Position numbers and translations under genes: made by a program
In this document: positions 1-8,828 of the stretch, piece after piece
Numbering within the stretch: the stretch's first letter is position 1
Layout: each line of letters begins with the position of its first letter
Origin: Streptomyces cadmiisoli
GTDB taxonomy: Bacteria > Actinomycetota > Actinomycetes > Streptomycetales > Streptomycetaceae
Direction: 5' to 3'
Length of the DNA: 64,000 nt
Assembly (NCBI RefSeq): GCF_003261055.1
Contig: NZ_CP030073.1
Location: 7,812,001 to 7,876,000 of the forward strand
Notes under the pieces: model-generated
The model's input: only the letters and a program-made list of their open reading frames with translations
What the model was told of the DNA's origin: nothing
Database searches by the model: none

Positions 1-664
1 GCATCCGGCCCGCGTGCAGCACGCTCACACTGCGGGCGAAGGAGCGCATGAAGTCCATGTCGTGCTCGATGACGACAACGGTCCGCTCCGTGCTGATCCG
101 CTCCAGCAGCTCGCCGGTCGCCAGGCGTTCGTCGTGGCTCATCCCGGCCACCGGCTCGTCGAGCAGCAGCAGCCGTACGTCCTGCACCAGCAGCATGCCG
201 ATCTCCAGCCACTGCTTCCGGCCGTGCGCGAGGGTTCCGGCCGGGGAGTCGGCGAGGTCGCCGAGCCCGATCGTCTCCAGCGCGCGGACGACCGGCTCGG
301 GGGTGCTCCTGCGCCGCCGCAGCATGGTCCACGCGCCGCGGCCCGCGCCCGCCGCGATGTCCAGGTTCTGCAGAACCGTCAGCTCCTCGAAGACGGTGGC
401 CGTCTGGAAGGTGCGGCCGATGCCCGAGCGGGAGATGCGGTGCACGCTGCGCCCGAGCAGCTCCGTGCCGTCGAAGCGCACCGAGCCGTGGGCCTTCACC
501 AGACCGGTGACGGCATCGACGAGGGTCGTCTTGCCGGCGCCGTTCGGCCCGATGAGGAACCGCAGGTCCCCGGGCCGCACCTCGAGGTCCACTCCGTCGA
601 CGGCGGTGAACCCGTCGAACGCCACCCGCAGCCGACGTATCTCGAGTCCGGCGGGCCCGCTCAT
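1..664 (-). CDS. urtD: Urea ABC transporter ATP-binding protein UrtD (3' end outside window)
   Basis: This is one of the two ATPase subunits expected to drive urea import through UrtB/UrtC. The reverse strand from 664 reads MSGPAGLEIRRLRVAF and then shows Walker A (GPNGAGKTT), a Q-loop region (GRTFQTATVFEEL), a signature-like LAHGRKQWLEIGM, Walker B (LLLLDEPVAGM) and the H-loop (VIEHD). The reading frame is still open at base 1, so the C-terminus is missing here. The ATG overlaps the urtC stop as ATGA, which implies translational coupling. The degenerate LAHGRKQW signature in place of LSGGQ is typical of this branched-chain/urea transporter subfamily. urtE presumably follows outside the window. 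Confidence 0.93.
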   Translation of the reverse strand, partial: MSGPAGLEIRRLRVAFDGFTAVDGVDLEVRPGDLRFLIGPNGAGKTTLVDAVTGLVKAHGSVRFDGTELLGRSVHRISRSGIGRTFQTATVFEELTVLQNLDIAAGAGRGAWTMLRRRRSTPEPVVRALETIGLGDLADSPAGTLAHGRKQWLEIGMLLVQDVRLLLLDEPVAGMSHDERLATGELLERISTERTVVVIEHDMDFMRSFARSVSVLHAGRM

Positions 665-1746
665 GCCGCTTCTCCCGTCGTCAGGGCGGTCGTCCCGCGG
701 CGGTCGGCGCGGCGCCGCCGTACCGTCCCGGCCAGCGAGGCGATGCCGCCGGGCAGGAACGCCAGGGCCACCACGAACAACAGGCCCTGGAAATAGGTCC
801 AGGCGGCCGGGAACTCCTCCGACAGCGCGGTCCGGGCCCAGGCGACGCCGACCGCCCCGAGCACCGCGCCCGCCAGGCTCGCCCGTCCGCCGACGGCGGC
901 GCCGACGACGAACTCGATGGAGGGCACGATGCCGATCATCGCGGGCGAGATGATGCCGACGGCCGGCACGAACAGCGCGCCCGCGAGCCCCGCCATGCCC
1001 GCCGCGACGACGTACGCGACCAGCTTGACGTTGGCCGGGTCGTAGCCCAGGAAGCGCACCCGCTCCTCGGAGTCGCGCACCGCCACGAGGAGTTCGCCGT
1101 ACCGGCTGTGGATCAGTTGGCGGGCGACGACGATCAGGAGCAGCAGTGCGGCGGCGATGATGAAGTAGACGGTTCGCTGGTTGACCGGGTCGTCGAGGTC
1201 GTATCCGAAGAAGCCCTGGATGTCGGTGAGCCCGTTGGTGCCGCCCGTGGTGGCCTGCTGGCCGATCAGCCAGAGCGCGAAGGCGGCGGCGAGCGCCTGG
1301 CTGAGGATCGCGAAGTACGCCCCCTTGACCCGGCGCCGGAAGACGAAGGAACCGAGGAGCGCCGCGACGGCCATCGGCAGCAGCACGGTCGCGGCCAGCG
1401 CGACCACCGGGTTCGCGAACGGCCGCCACCACCAGGGCAGTTCGGTGGCGGTGCCGTACAGCTGCATGAAGTCGGGCAGATTGCCCGGCCCGGCGTCGGC
1501 GATCTTCAGATGCATCGCCATGGCGTAGCCGCCGAGCCCGAAGAACACGCCCTGGCCCAGGGTCAGCAGTCCGCCGCGGCCCCAGGCCAGGCAGATGCCG
1601 ACCGCGACCATCGCGATGCACAGGTACTTGGCGAAGAGGCCCAGCCGGAAGTCGGACAGGGCGAGCGGCGCGACGGCGAACAGCAGGAGCGCGGCGCCCG
1701 CCAGGGCGGCCCAGGCGCGTGCGGAGCGCCCTTGCGGAAAGGTCAT
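661..1746 (-). CDS. urtC: Urea ABC transporter permease UrtC
   Basis: A membrane permease of the branched-chain amino acid/urea (LivM-like) family, about 361 residues with roughly ten hydrophobic segments. The sequence contains LAWGRGGLLTLGQGVFFGLG near residue 55 and EERVRFLGYDPANVK in the cytoplasmic loop, both typical of UrtC/LivM. The frame is open upstream to 1791, but the ATG at 1746 begins MTFPQGRSARAW just before the first membrane helix and overlaps the urtB stop as ATGA, so I chose it. It sits between urtB and urtD in one operon and should form the channel with UrtB. Confidence 0.92.
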   Translation of the reverse strand: MTFPQGRSARAWAALAGAALLLFAVAPLALSDFRLGLFAKYLCIAMVAVGICLAWGRGGLLTLGQGVFFGLGGYAMAMHLKIADAGPGNLPDFMQLYGTATELPWWWRPFANPVVALAATVLLPMAVAALLGSFVFRRRVKGAYFAILSQALAAAFALWLIGQQATTGGTNGLTDIQGFFGYDLDDPVNQRTVYFIIAAALLLLIVVARQLIHSRYGELLVAVRDSEERVRFLGYDPANVKLVAYVVAAGMAGLAGALFVPAVGIISPAMIGIVPSIEFVVGAAVGGRASLAGAVLGAVGVAWARTALSEEFPAAWTYFQGLLFVVALAFLPGGIASLAGTVRRRRADRRGTTALTTGEAA

Positions 1747-2639
1747 ACGAGACTCCTCGTACGGAGTGTGTACAGCCCCTGGGGGCGCCACTGGAGGAAC
1801 GCGACGATGGCGACGAGCACCAGCACCTTGGCGACGCTGACCGTGGTGGAGTACTCCAGGACGGACTGGAGGACGCCCAGCACGAACGCGACGATCACGG
1901 TGCCCCTGAGCTGCCCGATCCCGCCGACCACGATCACCAGGAAGGCGTCGATGATGACGTTCGTGCCCATCGTCGGGCCGATCGGTCCCACCAGGGTCAG
2001 CGCGACGCCGGCGATGCCCGCCAGACCGGAGCCGAGGAAGAAGGCGGTGCGGTCGACGCGGGCGGTGGAGATGCCGGACACCTCGGCGAGGTCCCGGTTC
2101 TGCACGACCGCCCGGATCCGGCGGCCGAGCGGCGTCAGCCGCAGGGTCAGGGCGAGGGAGGCGACGGCCGCGACGGCGAGGCCGAGGATGAACAGCCGGC
2201 TGTTGGCGACGGTGAGGGGATCCGCACCGCCGATCAGCGTGATGTTCCCGGTGAGCCGTTCGGGGGCCCGGGTCTGCACGTTCGGCGCGCCGAAAACGTC
2301 CCGGGCGAGTTGCTGGAGCATCAGGGAGACGCCCCAGGTGACCAAAAGAGTGTCAAGTGGCCGCAGATACAGGCGTCGTATCAGCAGCCACTCCAGAAGT
2401 GCCCCGAGGGCACCCGAGACGAGAAAGGCGACGGGCAGCGCGACCAGCAGCGAGATTCCGGCGCCGGCGATGGATTTCTGAAGGACGTAGGTCGTGTATG
2501 CGCCCGCCATGATGAACTCGCCGTGGGCCATGTTGATGACGTTCATCTGGCCGAAGGTGAGCGACAGGCCGAGCGCGATGAGCAGCAGGACGGCACCGAT
2601 GCTGATGCCGGTGAAGGTCTGACCGAGGATCACGGTCAT
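1743..2639 (-). CDS. urtB: Urea ABC transporter permease UrtB
   Basis: The second permease of the urea importer (LivH-like), 298 residues and strongly hydrophobic throughout. Diagnostic stretches are LTFGQMNVINMAHGEF near residue 28, typical of LivH/UrtB, and the cytoplasmic loop QNRDLAEVSGI. The start MTVILGQTFTG follows urtA after about 85 bases. Its stop overlaps the urtC start, so the two permeases are probably made in equal amounts. Confidence 0.93.
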   Translation of the reverse strand: MTVILGQTFTGISIGAVLLLIALGLSLTFGQMNVINMAHGEFIMAGAYTTYVLQKSIAGAGISLLVALPVAFLVSGALGALLEWLLIRRLYLRPLDTLLVTWGVSLMLQQLARDVFGAPNVQTRAPERLTGNITLIGGADPLTVANSRLFILGLAVAAVASLALTLRLTPLGRRIRAVVQNRDLAEVSGISTARVDRTAFFLGSGLAGIAGVALTLVGPIGPTMGTNVIIDAFLVIVVGGIGQLRGTVIVAFVLGVLQSVLEYSTTVSVAKVLVLVAIVAFLQWRPQGLYTLRTRSLV

Positions 2640-2724
2640 GGGGCGGCTCCGGGAGTCGGTCGCCGCGGGCCCAGCGGGGCCCGCGGCCGGTGACGGCGTC
2701 GGTGACGGCGTTGGTGACGGCAGG

Positions 2725-3981
2725 TCACGACAGGTCGGAGGCCCAGGAGTAGTCCTTGAGATAGGGGTCCGGCTCGATCGGCCCGCCGGAGTCCCAGACC
2801 TCCTCGATCAGCCCGTCGGTGCCGATGCGGCCGATGCGGGCCGTCTTGTGGATGTGCTGGGTGGGGCCGTCCACCGTGACCTCGCCCTCGGGCGCGTCGA
2901 AGGTGATGCCGTCGGCGGCGGCCTTCACCTTCTCGGGGTCGAAGGAGCCCGCCTTCTCGACCATGGCCTTCCAGAGGTGGACCGAGGTGTAGGCGGCCTC
3001 CATCGGGTCGCTGGTCGGCTTGTCCTGGCCGTACCTGGCCTTGTAGGCCTTCACGAACCTGTCGTTCGCGGCGCCCTCGGTGGTCTGGTAGTAGTTCCAG
3101 GCCGTCAGCTGGCCGGCCAGGTACTGGGTGCCGATCGACTTGACCTCCTCCTCGGCGATCGACACCGACACCACCGGCATGGACTTCGCGGTCAGACCGG
3201 CCGACTTGTACTCCTTGAAGAAGGCCACGTTCGAGTCGCCGTTCAGGGTGTTGAAGACGGCGTCCGCCTTCGACGCCTTCACCTTGTTGGCGATCGTGCT
3301 GAACTCCGTGGAGCCGAGCGGCGCGTAGTCCTCGCCGAGGATCGTCATGCCGTTGGCCTCGGCGTACGCCTGGATGATCTTGTTGGCGGTGCGTGGGAAG
3401 ACGTAGTCGCTGCCGACCAGATAGAGCTTCTTGAGGCCCTTGCCCTTGAGGTAGTCGAGCGCCGGGACGATCTGCTGGTTCGTCGTCGCGCCGGTGTAGA
3501 AGATGTACGGCGACTGCTCCAGGCCCTCGTACTGCACGGGGTAGAACAGCAGCGACCTGTTCTTCTCGAAGACGGGCTTGACGGCCTTGCGGCTGGCGGA
3601 GGTCCAGCAGCCGAAGGTGGCGGCGACCCGGTCGTTCTGGATGAGTTTCTGCGCCTTCTCGGCGAACGTCGGCCAGTCGGAGGCGCCGTCCTCGCTGATC
3701 GGCTGGATCTTCTTGCCGAGCACTCCGCCGGAGGCGTTGATCTCGTCGATGGCCAGGCGCAGCGAGTCGCGGACGGTCACCTCGCTGATCGCCATGGTGC
3801 CGGACAGCGAGTTGAGCAGCCCGACCTTGACCGTGTCACCGCTGACGTCGGCCTTCACTGCCTTCTCGGACGAGCCGGCCGCGTCGGTCTTGGCACCGCA
3901 CGCGGACAACGCCACGACGGCCGCGAACGCGGCGCCGCAGGCCAGGACGCGGCGGCGCGGAAAACTGGAAGCGCTGGACAA
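2725..3981 (-). CDS. urtA: Urea ABC transporter substrate-binding lipoprotein UrtA
   Basis: Periplasmic-type binding protein of the urea importer, about 418 residues. It has an arginine-rich N-terminus ([10 protein letters not shown]), a hydrophobic stretch and the lipobox LSAC, so it should be exported and lipid-anchored outside the membrane. The mature part shows the UrtA/AmiC fold with [19 protein letters not shown] and [17 protein letters not shown]. The start needs a decision. A TTG at 4011 is almost fused to an AGGAGG (4013-4018), leaving one base of spacing, while a second TTG at 3981 has GGGGG about five bases upstream and puts the signal peptide at the N-terminus; I prefer 3981. First gene of the urtABCD operon. 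Confidence 0.9.
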   Translation of the reverse strand: MSSASSFPRRRVLACGAAFAAVVALSACGAKTDAAGSSEKAVKADVSGDTVKVGLLNSLSGTMAISEVTVRDSLRLAIDEINASGGVLGKKIQPISEDGASDWPTFAEKAQKLIQNDRVAATFGCWTSASRKAVKPVFEKNRSLLFYPVQYEGLEQSPYIFYTGATTNQQIVPALDYLKGKGLKKLYLVGSDYVFPRTANKIIQAYAEANGMTILGEDYAPLGSTEFSTIANKVKASKADAVFNTLNGDSNVAFFKEYKSAGLTAKSMPVVSVSIAEEEVKSIGTQYLAGQLTAWNYYQTTEGAANDRFVKAYKARYGQDKPTSDPMEAAYTSVHLWKAMVEKAGSFDPEKVKAAADGITFDAPEGEVTVDGPTQHIHKTARIGRIGTDGLIEEVWDSGGPIEPDPYLKDYSWASDLS

Positions 3982-4047
3982 ATGGACCCCCTCGGGTGTG
4001 GAGGACGACAACCTCCTGAAGTGCGGTCCACAGCCTCAAGTCGCGCT

Positions 4048-4074
4048 GTTTCCAAGGTGTTTCGCGGGACTTTC
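4048..4074 (-). promoter_or_regulatory. Three 11-bp-phased GAAAC-type repeats, possible GlnR site
   Basis: On the minus strand the urtA leader holds GAAAG-N6-GAAAC-N6-GAAAC, three pentamers spaced exactly 11 bases apart. GlnR boxes in actinomycetes are described as GTNAC-N6-GAAAC with the same period, and urea uptake is a common nitrogen-regulated function. The first pentamer does not match GTNAC, so this is a candidate only. It lies downstream of the promoter proposed at 4170-4199, which is unusual for an activator site. Confidence 0.4.
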
Positions 4075-4169
4075 CCCGAGGCAACAAAAAACGCCCCGGA
4101 GCCTTGTGAGGGGGATTCGGAAACCCAATTCACAATTCGCCCGAGGCATTCTAGTTATTTTCTGCGGGA

Positions 4170-4199
4170 AGTATCTTGGCGTCGGTGCGGAGATGTCAA
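4170..4199 (-). promoter_or_regulatory. Candidate housekeeping promoter for urtABCD
   Basis: On the minus strand TTGACA (4194-4199) is followed after 18 bases by GATACT (4170-4175), a good match to the vegetative sigma consensus. The -35 hexamer overlaps the stop codon of the upstream AmiC-like gene. The implied leader of about 180 bases contains the GAAAC repeats. A second possible -10, TAGAAT, lies at 4148-4153 without a clear -35. Confidence 0.5.
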
Positions 4200-5308
4200 G
4201 GGTGGGGGTCGGGCTGATCGAGTTCGGTGAGCACGTCGAAGTCGCAACCGTCCGCGCGCGCCAGGTAGATGCGCTGCCGCACATGGCTGCCGTGCAGCCG
4301 CAGCAGCCCGCGCGGCCCCTCGTACGACACCGTGCCCGCCGTCGCCACGATCGCCGGGACCTCCGGCGTGCCCGCCCCGCCGATGAGCGCGGCCAGCAAC
4401 AGCACGCCCTCGTAACAGGATTCGCCGAGGCTGCCCGGGGCCGGCGCGTCGACGCCGTAGCGGCCGGCGTACTCGCCGTGGAAGTCGAGCGTGTTCCGGT
4501 CGGCGAGCGAGGCGAAGAACCCGGCGGTGCTGTAGAGGTCGGTGGTGGCCGACGGGCCGCTCGCCATCAGCATGTTCTCGTCCATCAGCGTACTCAGCCG
4601 CAGGCAGCGGGTGTCCAGTCCCCGGTCCGCGAACGCCCGGTTGAAGCGCACCGCGTCGCTGCCGACCAGCAGCATCAGCACCGCGTCCGTGCCGGACCGC
4701 TCGATGCGCCGCAGGACGGGCTCGAAGTCATGGGTGCCCAGCGGGAGATGGACCTCGCCGACCACCGCGGTGCCGGACTCGCGCGCGAACCTGCGGGCCG
4801 CCCGGGCCGTGCGCCGCGGCCAGACGTAGTCGTTGCCGACGACGAACCAGCGGCGCACCCGGCGCTCCAGGGCCAGCAGGAGCATGGCGGGGCGCAGTTG
4901 GCCGCGCGGTGTCTCGCTGGTCAGGAACACGCCCGTGGTGTGCTCACCGCCCTCGTACAGGGCGGTGTAGACGTACGGCACCCGAGCGGCGATCCTCGGC
5001 GCCAGCGCCTGCCGCACCGAGGAGATGTGCCAGCCGGTGACGCCCTGGACGACGCCCAGGTCCACCAGGGCCTCGACGTGGTCCGCGACCTGCCGCGGCG
5101 GCCCACCGCCGTCCACCGGCACGAGCCGCAGCTCCCGGCCGAGGATCCCGCCCGCGCGATTGACCCGCTCCGCGGCCAGCAGGGCGCACAGTTCGCAGGC
5201 CGGTCCGAAGATCCCCGCCGGACCCTGCATGGGGAACACCAGGGCCACACCGAGCGTCGAGGCATCGGCCGTGAACCACTCGGGAACGAGGGAATCGTGC
5301 CGGAACAT
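4196..5308 (-). CDS. Cytosolic AmiC/UrtA-like amide or urea-binding protein
   Basis: A 370-residue protein with the type I periplasmic-binding fold, related to UrtA and AmiC (LGVALVFPMQGPAGIFGPAC near residue 19; AERVNRAGGILGREL; YVWPRRTARAARRF). Unlike UrtA it has no signal peptide or lipobox, so it should stay in the cytoplasm. The classic cytosolic relative is AmiC, an amide sensor that restrains the antiterminator AmiR; I see no ANTAR-type partner here. It is directly upstream of urtA on the same strand and divergent from a MarR gene. A role as an intracellular urea/amide sensor is inference. No good Shine-Dalgarno precedes the ATG. Confidence 0.75.
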   Translation of the reverse strand: MFRHDSLVPEWFTADASTLGVALVFPMQGPAGIFGPACELCALLAAERVNRAGGILGRELRLVPVDGGGPPRQVADHVEALVDLGVVQGVTGWHISSVRQALAPRIAARVPYVYTALYEGGEHTTGVFLTSETPRGQLRPAMLLLALERRVRRWFVVGNDYVWPRRTARAARRFARESGTAVVGEVHLPLGTHDFEPVLRRIERSGTDAVLMLLVGSDAVRFNRAFADRGLDTRCLRLSTLMDENMLMASGPSATTDLYSTAGFFASLADRNTLDFHGEYAGRYGVDAPAPGSLGESCYEGVLLLAALIGGAGTPEVPAIVATAGTVSYEGPRGLLRLHGSHVRQRIYLARADGCDFDVLTELDQPDPHP

Positions 5309-5569
5309 GGCGTCATGATTTCGGGTCCGACAGGTGAACTCCAGTCCGTCTCATACCATGTACACACCCCCGCGACCGGGACCCGTCCGACGGGTCGGCC
5401 CGACTTCGGGACACGGGTCCGGGCCGGGGTGAGCGGGGTGCCGGACGCGTACGGCCGTGGGGCGGCGGGAGTCGACGGGGAGCGTCGGCGGCCTGTCGCG
5501 ACACGTCGGACGCGCGTTGCGTCTCCCGCGGCCCCGGGAAGATCCGAGAAGACCGGCCCTAGGAGCAGG

Positions 5570-6007
5570 ATGCCCACCCCTTCGCGTCGGCCCCAAGACC
5601 TGGTGCAGCTGCTCACCAGGGCCGAGCGGACGGCCGCGCGCCGTCTTCAGGCCGTGCTGGACGACGAGGGCTGCTCGGTGGAGACCTGGCGAGTGCTGGC
5701 CCTGCTCTCCGACGGCTCCGGCCACCACATGACGGCGGTGGCCGAGGCGGCCTTCCTGCCGGCCCCGAGCCTGACCAAGCTCGTCGACCACCTCGTCGAC
5801 CGCAACCTCGTCCACCGGCGGGTCGATCCTCTCGACCGCCGTCGCATCCTCGCCCACCTCACCCCGCGCGGCCAGGAGTACTGGAGGCGGGTCGACCGGG
5901 CGGTGCGCGCCGACTGGCCGTCACTGGGCGACGGCGACGAGGAACTGCTGCGCACGCTGCTGGACCGCTTCTCGGCGACCCTGGACGGGACGGCGCACCG
6001 CGTCTGA
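5570..6007 (+). CDS. MarR family transcriptional regulator
   Basis: A 145-residue winged-helix regulator. Visible parts are a dimerisation helix (QDLVQLLTRAERTAARRLQ), the recognition region (MTAVAEAAFLPAPSLTKLVD) and the wing with NLVHRRVDPLDRRRILAHLT, the D-x-R-x5-L pattern of MarR wings. The ATG at 5570 has AGGAG eight bases upstream. The frame is open far upstream, but only this part looks like protein. It is divergent from the AmiC-like gene with about 260 bases between them, so it may control that gene or the urt operon; the ligand is unknown. Confidence 0.88.
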   Translation: MPTPSRRPQDLVQLLTRAERTAARRLQAVLDDEGCSVETWRVLALLSDGSGHHMTAVAEAAFLPAPSLTKLVDHLVDRNLVHRRVDPLDRRRILAHLTPRGQEYWRRVDRAVRADWPSLGDGDEELLRTLLDRFSATLDGTAHRV

Positions 6008-6093
6008 CCCCTCTTGCGGCACATGGCCGGCCGTTCGGGGCAGCGGGACGCGGCGGAGCTGAGCGCGGGCCGGACCGCGCCTACCCTGGAGGT

Positions 6094-7839
6094 GTGGCTC
6101 GTGCCAACGACGAGGTCGCCGCGCTGTTCGCCGAGTACGCGGATCTGATCTCGATCACCGGAGGAGACGCGTTCAAGGCGCGCGTGTACGAAAAGGCCGC
6201 CCGGGCGATCGGCGGCCACCACGCCGACGTGTCCACCCTCGACGTCAAGGGCCTCCAGCAGATCCCCGGGGTGGGCAGGTCGATAGCGGAGAAGGTCACC
6301 GTGTACCTGCGGACCGGCAGCGTCCCGGCCGTGGAGGAGCTGCGGGCGCGCATTCCCGCCGGTGTGCGGCGGCTGACCGCCGTCCCCACCCTCGGCCCGA
6401 AGAAGGCGCTCGTGCTCTACGAGGAACTGGGCGTCTCCTCGATCGAGGAACTGACCGACGCCATCCACCAGGAGCGACTGCGGGATCTGAAGGGTTTCGG
6501 CCCCAGGACCGAGGAGAACATCCTGCACGGCATCGAGCTCCTTCGGTCCTCCGGGGACCGGGTGCTGATCGACGCCGCCACGGACGTGGCCGAGGGCATC
6601 GTCGCGGAGCTGTCCCGGGTCGAGGGCTGCCGCAAGTGCGCGTACGCCGGGTCGCTGCGCCGCGGCCGCGAGACCATCGGCGACATCGACGTCCTGGCCG
6701 CCGCGTCGGACTCCGAACCCCTGATGCGCGCGTTCACCGAGCTGCCCGACGTCACGGAGGTCATCGCGCGCGGCCGGACCAAGACGTCGGTGCGGACCAC
6801 CAAGGGCCTCTCCGTCGACCTGCGGGTCGTACCGCCGGACTCCTGGGGTGCCGCGCTCCAGTACTTCACCGGTTCCAAGTCGCACAACATCCGGACCCGG
6901 GAACGGGCCGTGCACCAGGGGCTCAAGCTCTCCGAGTACGGGCTGTTCGACGCCGAGAGCGGCGAACGCGTCGTCTCCCGGACCGAGGAGGAGGTGTACG
7001 CCCGGCTCGGGCTGCCGTGGATCGCGCCGGCCCTGCGCGAGGACCGCGGCGAGATCGAGGCCGGGCTGCGCGACGAACTGCCCGAGCTGGTCCAGGAACG
7101 CGACATCCGGGGAGACCTGCACACCCACACCGACCTCACCGACGGTCTCGCCCCGCTGGAGGAGATGGCCGCCGCGGCAGCCGAACGCGGTTACGCCTAC
7201 TACGCGATCACCGATCACGCCCCCAACCTCTTCATGCAGCGGATGACCGACGAGCGGATCCTGGCGCAGCGCGAGCGGGTGCGGGAACTCGACGGCGAGT
7301 ACGGCCGGCGGGGCCGGCGCGGTGGCATGCGGCTGCTGCACGGCGCGGAACTCAACATCGACGCCGAGGGCGCGGTGGACTGGCCGGACGACTTCCTGGC
7401 CGGTTTCGACCTGTGCGTGGCCTCGGTGCACTCCCACTTCAACCAGGACCGCGCGGCCCTCACCCGCCGGCTCGTACGGGCCTGCGAGAACCCGTACGTC
7501 CACATCATCGGCCACCCCACCACCCGGCTGATCGGCAGGCGGCCCGGCATCGACGCCGACCTAGACGAGGTCTTCGCCGCCTGCGCGCGCACCGGCACGG
7601 CCCTCGAGGTCAACGCCCACCCCGACCGGCTCGACCTGAACGACGAGCACATCCTGCGGGCCAAGCGGCACGGGGTGAAGTTCGCCATCGACACCGACGC
7701 CCACTCCGTCCTGCATCTCGCCCACATGCGCTTCGGCGTCGGTACGGCACAGCGCGGGTGGCTCACCGGGGACGACGTGATCAACACGTGGTCCCTCACG
7801 CGGCTGCGGCGCTTCCTGAGGAAGACGCCGTCGAGCTGA
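6094..7839 (+). CDS. polX: DNA polymerase/3'-5' exonuclease PolX (pol beta core plus PHP domain)
   Basis: A 581-residue family X DNA polymerase expected to fill short gaps in base-excision or end-joining repair. The N-terminal part has the helix-hairpin-helix LQQIPGVGRSIAEKV (about residues 51-65) and a second one at LKGFGPRTEENIL. The nucleotidyl-transfer motif GSLRRGRETIGDIDVL carries the metal-binding aspartates. The C-terminal PHP domain starts near residue 343 with DLHTHTDLTDG and includes ITDHAPN, HPTTRL and DTDAHS, the metal ligands for exonuclease activity. The GTG start has GGAGG immediately upstream, a tight spacing. It is monocistronic in appearance, with a regulatory region for the chitinase gene behind it. 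Confidence 0.93.
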   Translation: MARANDEVAALFAEYADLISITGGDAFKARVYEKAARAIGGHHADVSTLDVKGLQQIPGVGRSIAEKVTVYLRTGSVPAVEELRARIPAGVRRLTAVPTLGPKKALVLYEELGVSSIEELTDAIHQERLRDLKGFGPRTEENILHGIELLRSSGDRVLIDAATDVAEGIVAELSRVEGCRKCAYAGSLRRGRETIGDIDVLAAASDSEPLMRAFTELPDVTEVIARGRTKTSVRTTKGLSVDLRVVPPDSWGAALQYFTGSKSHNIRTRERAVHQGLKLSEYGLFDAESGERVVSRTEEEVYARLGLPWIAPALREDRGEIEAGLRDELPELVQERDIRGDLHTHTDLTDGLAPLEEMAAAAAERGYAYYAITDHAPNLFMQRMTDERILAQRERVRELDGEYGRRGRRGGMRLLHGAELNIDAEGAVDWPDDFLAGFDLCVASVHSHFNQDRAALTRRLVRACENPYVHIIGHPTTRLIGRRPGIDADLDEVFAACARTGTALEVNAHPDRLDLNDEHILRAKRHGVKFAIDTDAHSVLHLAHMRFGVGTAQRGWLTGDDVINTWSLTRLRRFLRKTPSS

Positions 7840-7871
7840 GCGTTCCCCGAACCGCCCGGGATTCCGGACAG

Positions 7872-7908
7872 CTTGACTGGTCTACACCCTTGACTGGTAC
7901 AGACCAAC
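7872..7908 (+). promoter_or_regulatory. Tandem 17-bp direct repeats, DasR-like chitinase operator
   Basis: Two adjacent 17-base units, CTTGACTGGTCTACACC (7872-7888) and CTTGACTGGTACAGACC (7889-7905), lie about 135 bases before the chitinase start. The second continues into AA and contains TGGTACAGACCA, close to the DasR site (ACTGGTCTAGACCAGT), through which Streptomyces chitinases respond to N-acetylglucosamine. Direct 12-bp repeats in chitinase promoters are also long known in the genus. TTGACT within each unit could serve as a -35 element, so binding would cover the promoter. Confidence 0.75.
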
Positions 7909-8043
7909 GCGGTTGAGTGTGCCTCCAACCCCCCACCACGGCCGCCCCCACGCCTGGCCGGCAGCACCGGCTCGTGCGCACGAGGACCGGCTCCGCCCTG
8001 CCCTCGGCCGGGAGCGGCCGTGCACCGCAAAGGAGCTGATCCT

Positions 8044-8754
8044 GTGCCGAGGCGCCGTATCGCCGCACTCCTGAGCTCGCTCGCCCTCGCGGGCGCAGCC
8101 CTCGCCCTGCAGCCGGCCCCCACCGCTTCCGCCGCCGGATTCGTCGTCAGCGAGGCGCAGTTCAACCAGATGTTCCCGGGCCGCAATTCCTTCTACACCT
8201 ACGGCGGCCTCACCGCCGCCCTGAGCGCGTACCCCGGCTTCGCCAACACGGGCGGCGACACGGTGAAGAAGCAGGAGGCCGCCGCGTTCCTCGCCAACGT
8301 CAGCCACGAGACCGGCGGCCTGGTGCACATCGTGGAGCAGAACCAGGCCAACTACCCGCACTACTGCGACTGGAGCCAGTCCTACGGCTGCCCGGCCGGC
8401 CAAGCCGCCTACTACGGGCGCGGTCCCATCCAGCTGAGCTGGAACTTCAACTACAAGGCGGCGGGCGACGCGCTGGGCCTCAACCTGCTGGGCGATCCCT
8501 GGATGGTGCAGAACAACGCCTCCGTCGCCTGGAAGACGGGCCTGTGGTACTGGAACACCCAGTCCGGACCGGGCACCATGACCGGCCACAACGCGATGGT
8601 GAACGGGGCCGGCTTCGGCCAGACGATCCGCTCCATCAACGGTGCCCTGGAGTGCGACGGCAAGAACCCCGCACAGGTGCAGAGCCGGGTGTCCAACTAT
8701 CAGCGGTTCACACAGATCCTCGGGGTTTCACCGGGTGGCAACCTCTATTGCTGA
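8044..8754 (+). CDS. Secreted family 19 chitinase, catalytic domain only
   Basis: An extracellular endochitinase of about 236 residues. The GTG at 8044 has AGGAG eight bases upstream and begins a Sec signal peptide (PRRRIAALLSSLALAGAALA, cleavage probably after TASA). The mature part is a GH19 domain: FVVSEAQFNQMFPGRN, the catalytic region FLANVSHETGGLVHI with its glutamate, YYGRGPIQLSWNFNY, and SRVSNYQRFTQILGV near the end. There is no chitin-binding domain, so it resembles the compact single-domain type. The DasR-like repeats upstream suggest control by chitin breakdown products. A secreted phospholipase-like gene follows after 74 bases. Confidence 0.93.
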   Translation: MPRRRIAALLSSLALAGAALALQPAPTASAAGFVVSEAQFNQMFPGRNSFYTYGGLTAALSAYPGFANTGGDTVKKQEAAAFLANVSHETGGLVHIVEQNQANYPHYCDWSQSYGCPAGQAAYYGRGPIQLSWNFNYKAAGDALGLNLLGDPWMVQNNASVAWKTGLWYWNTQSGPGTMTGHNAMVNGAGFGQTIRSINGALECDGKNPAQVQSRVSNYQRFTQILGVSPGGNLYC

Positions 8755-8828
8755 GGCCGGTCGGCGGGGCATGGTGGGCTCCGAGATGTCATGCACCTGA
8801 TGATCTGACCCCGACGGAGGGCAACGCG

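Noticed and set aside
3578..5569. Open plus-strand frame reaching from urtA to the MarR gene
   Set aside because: It opposes two well-supported minus-strand genes and has no recognisable motifs. Only the MarR segment from 5570 has a ribosome-binding site and family features.
5647..7515. 622-codon minus-strand frame opposite polX
   Set aside because: The sequence is low-complexity Gly/Val/Arg-rich antisense of a clear polymerase X gene, with no start signal.
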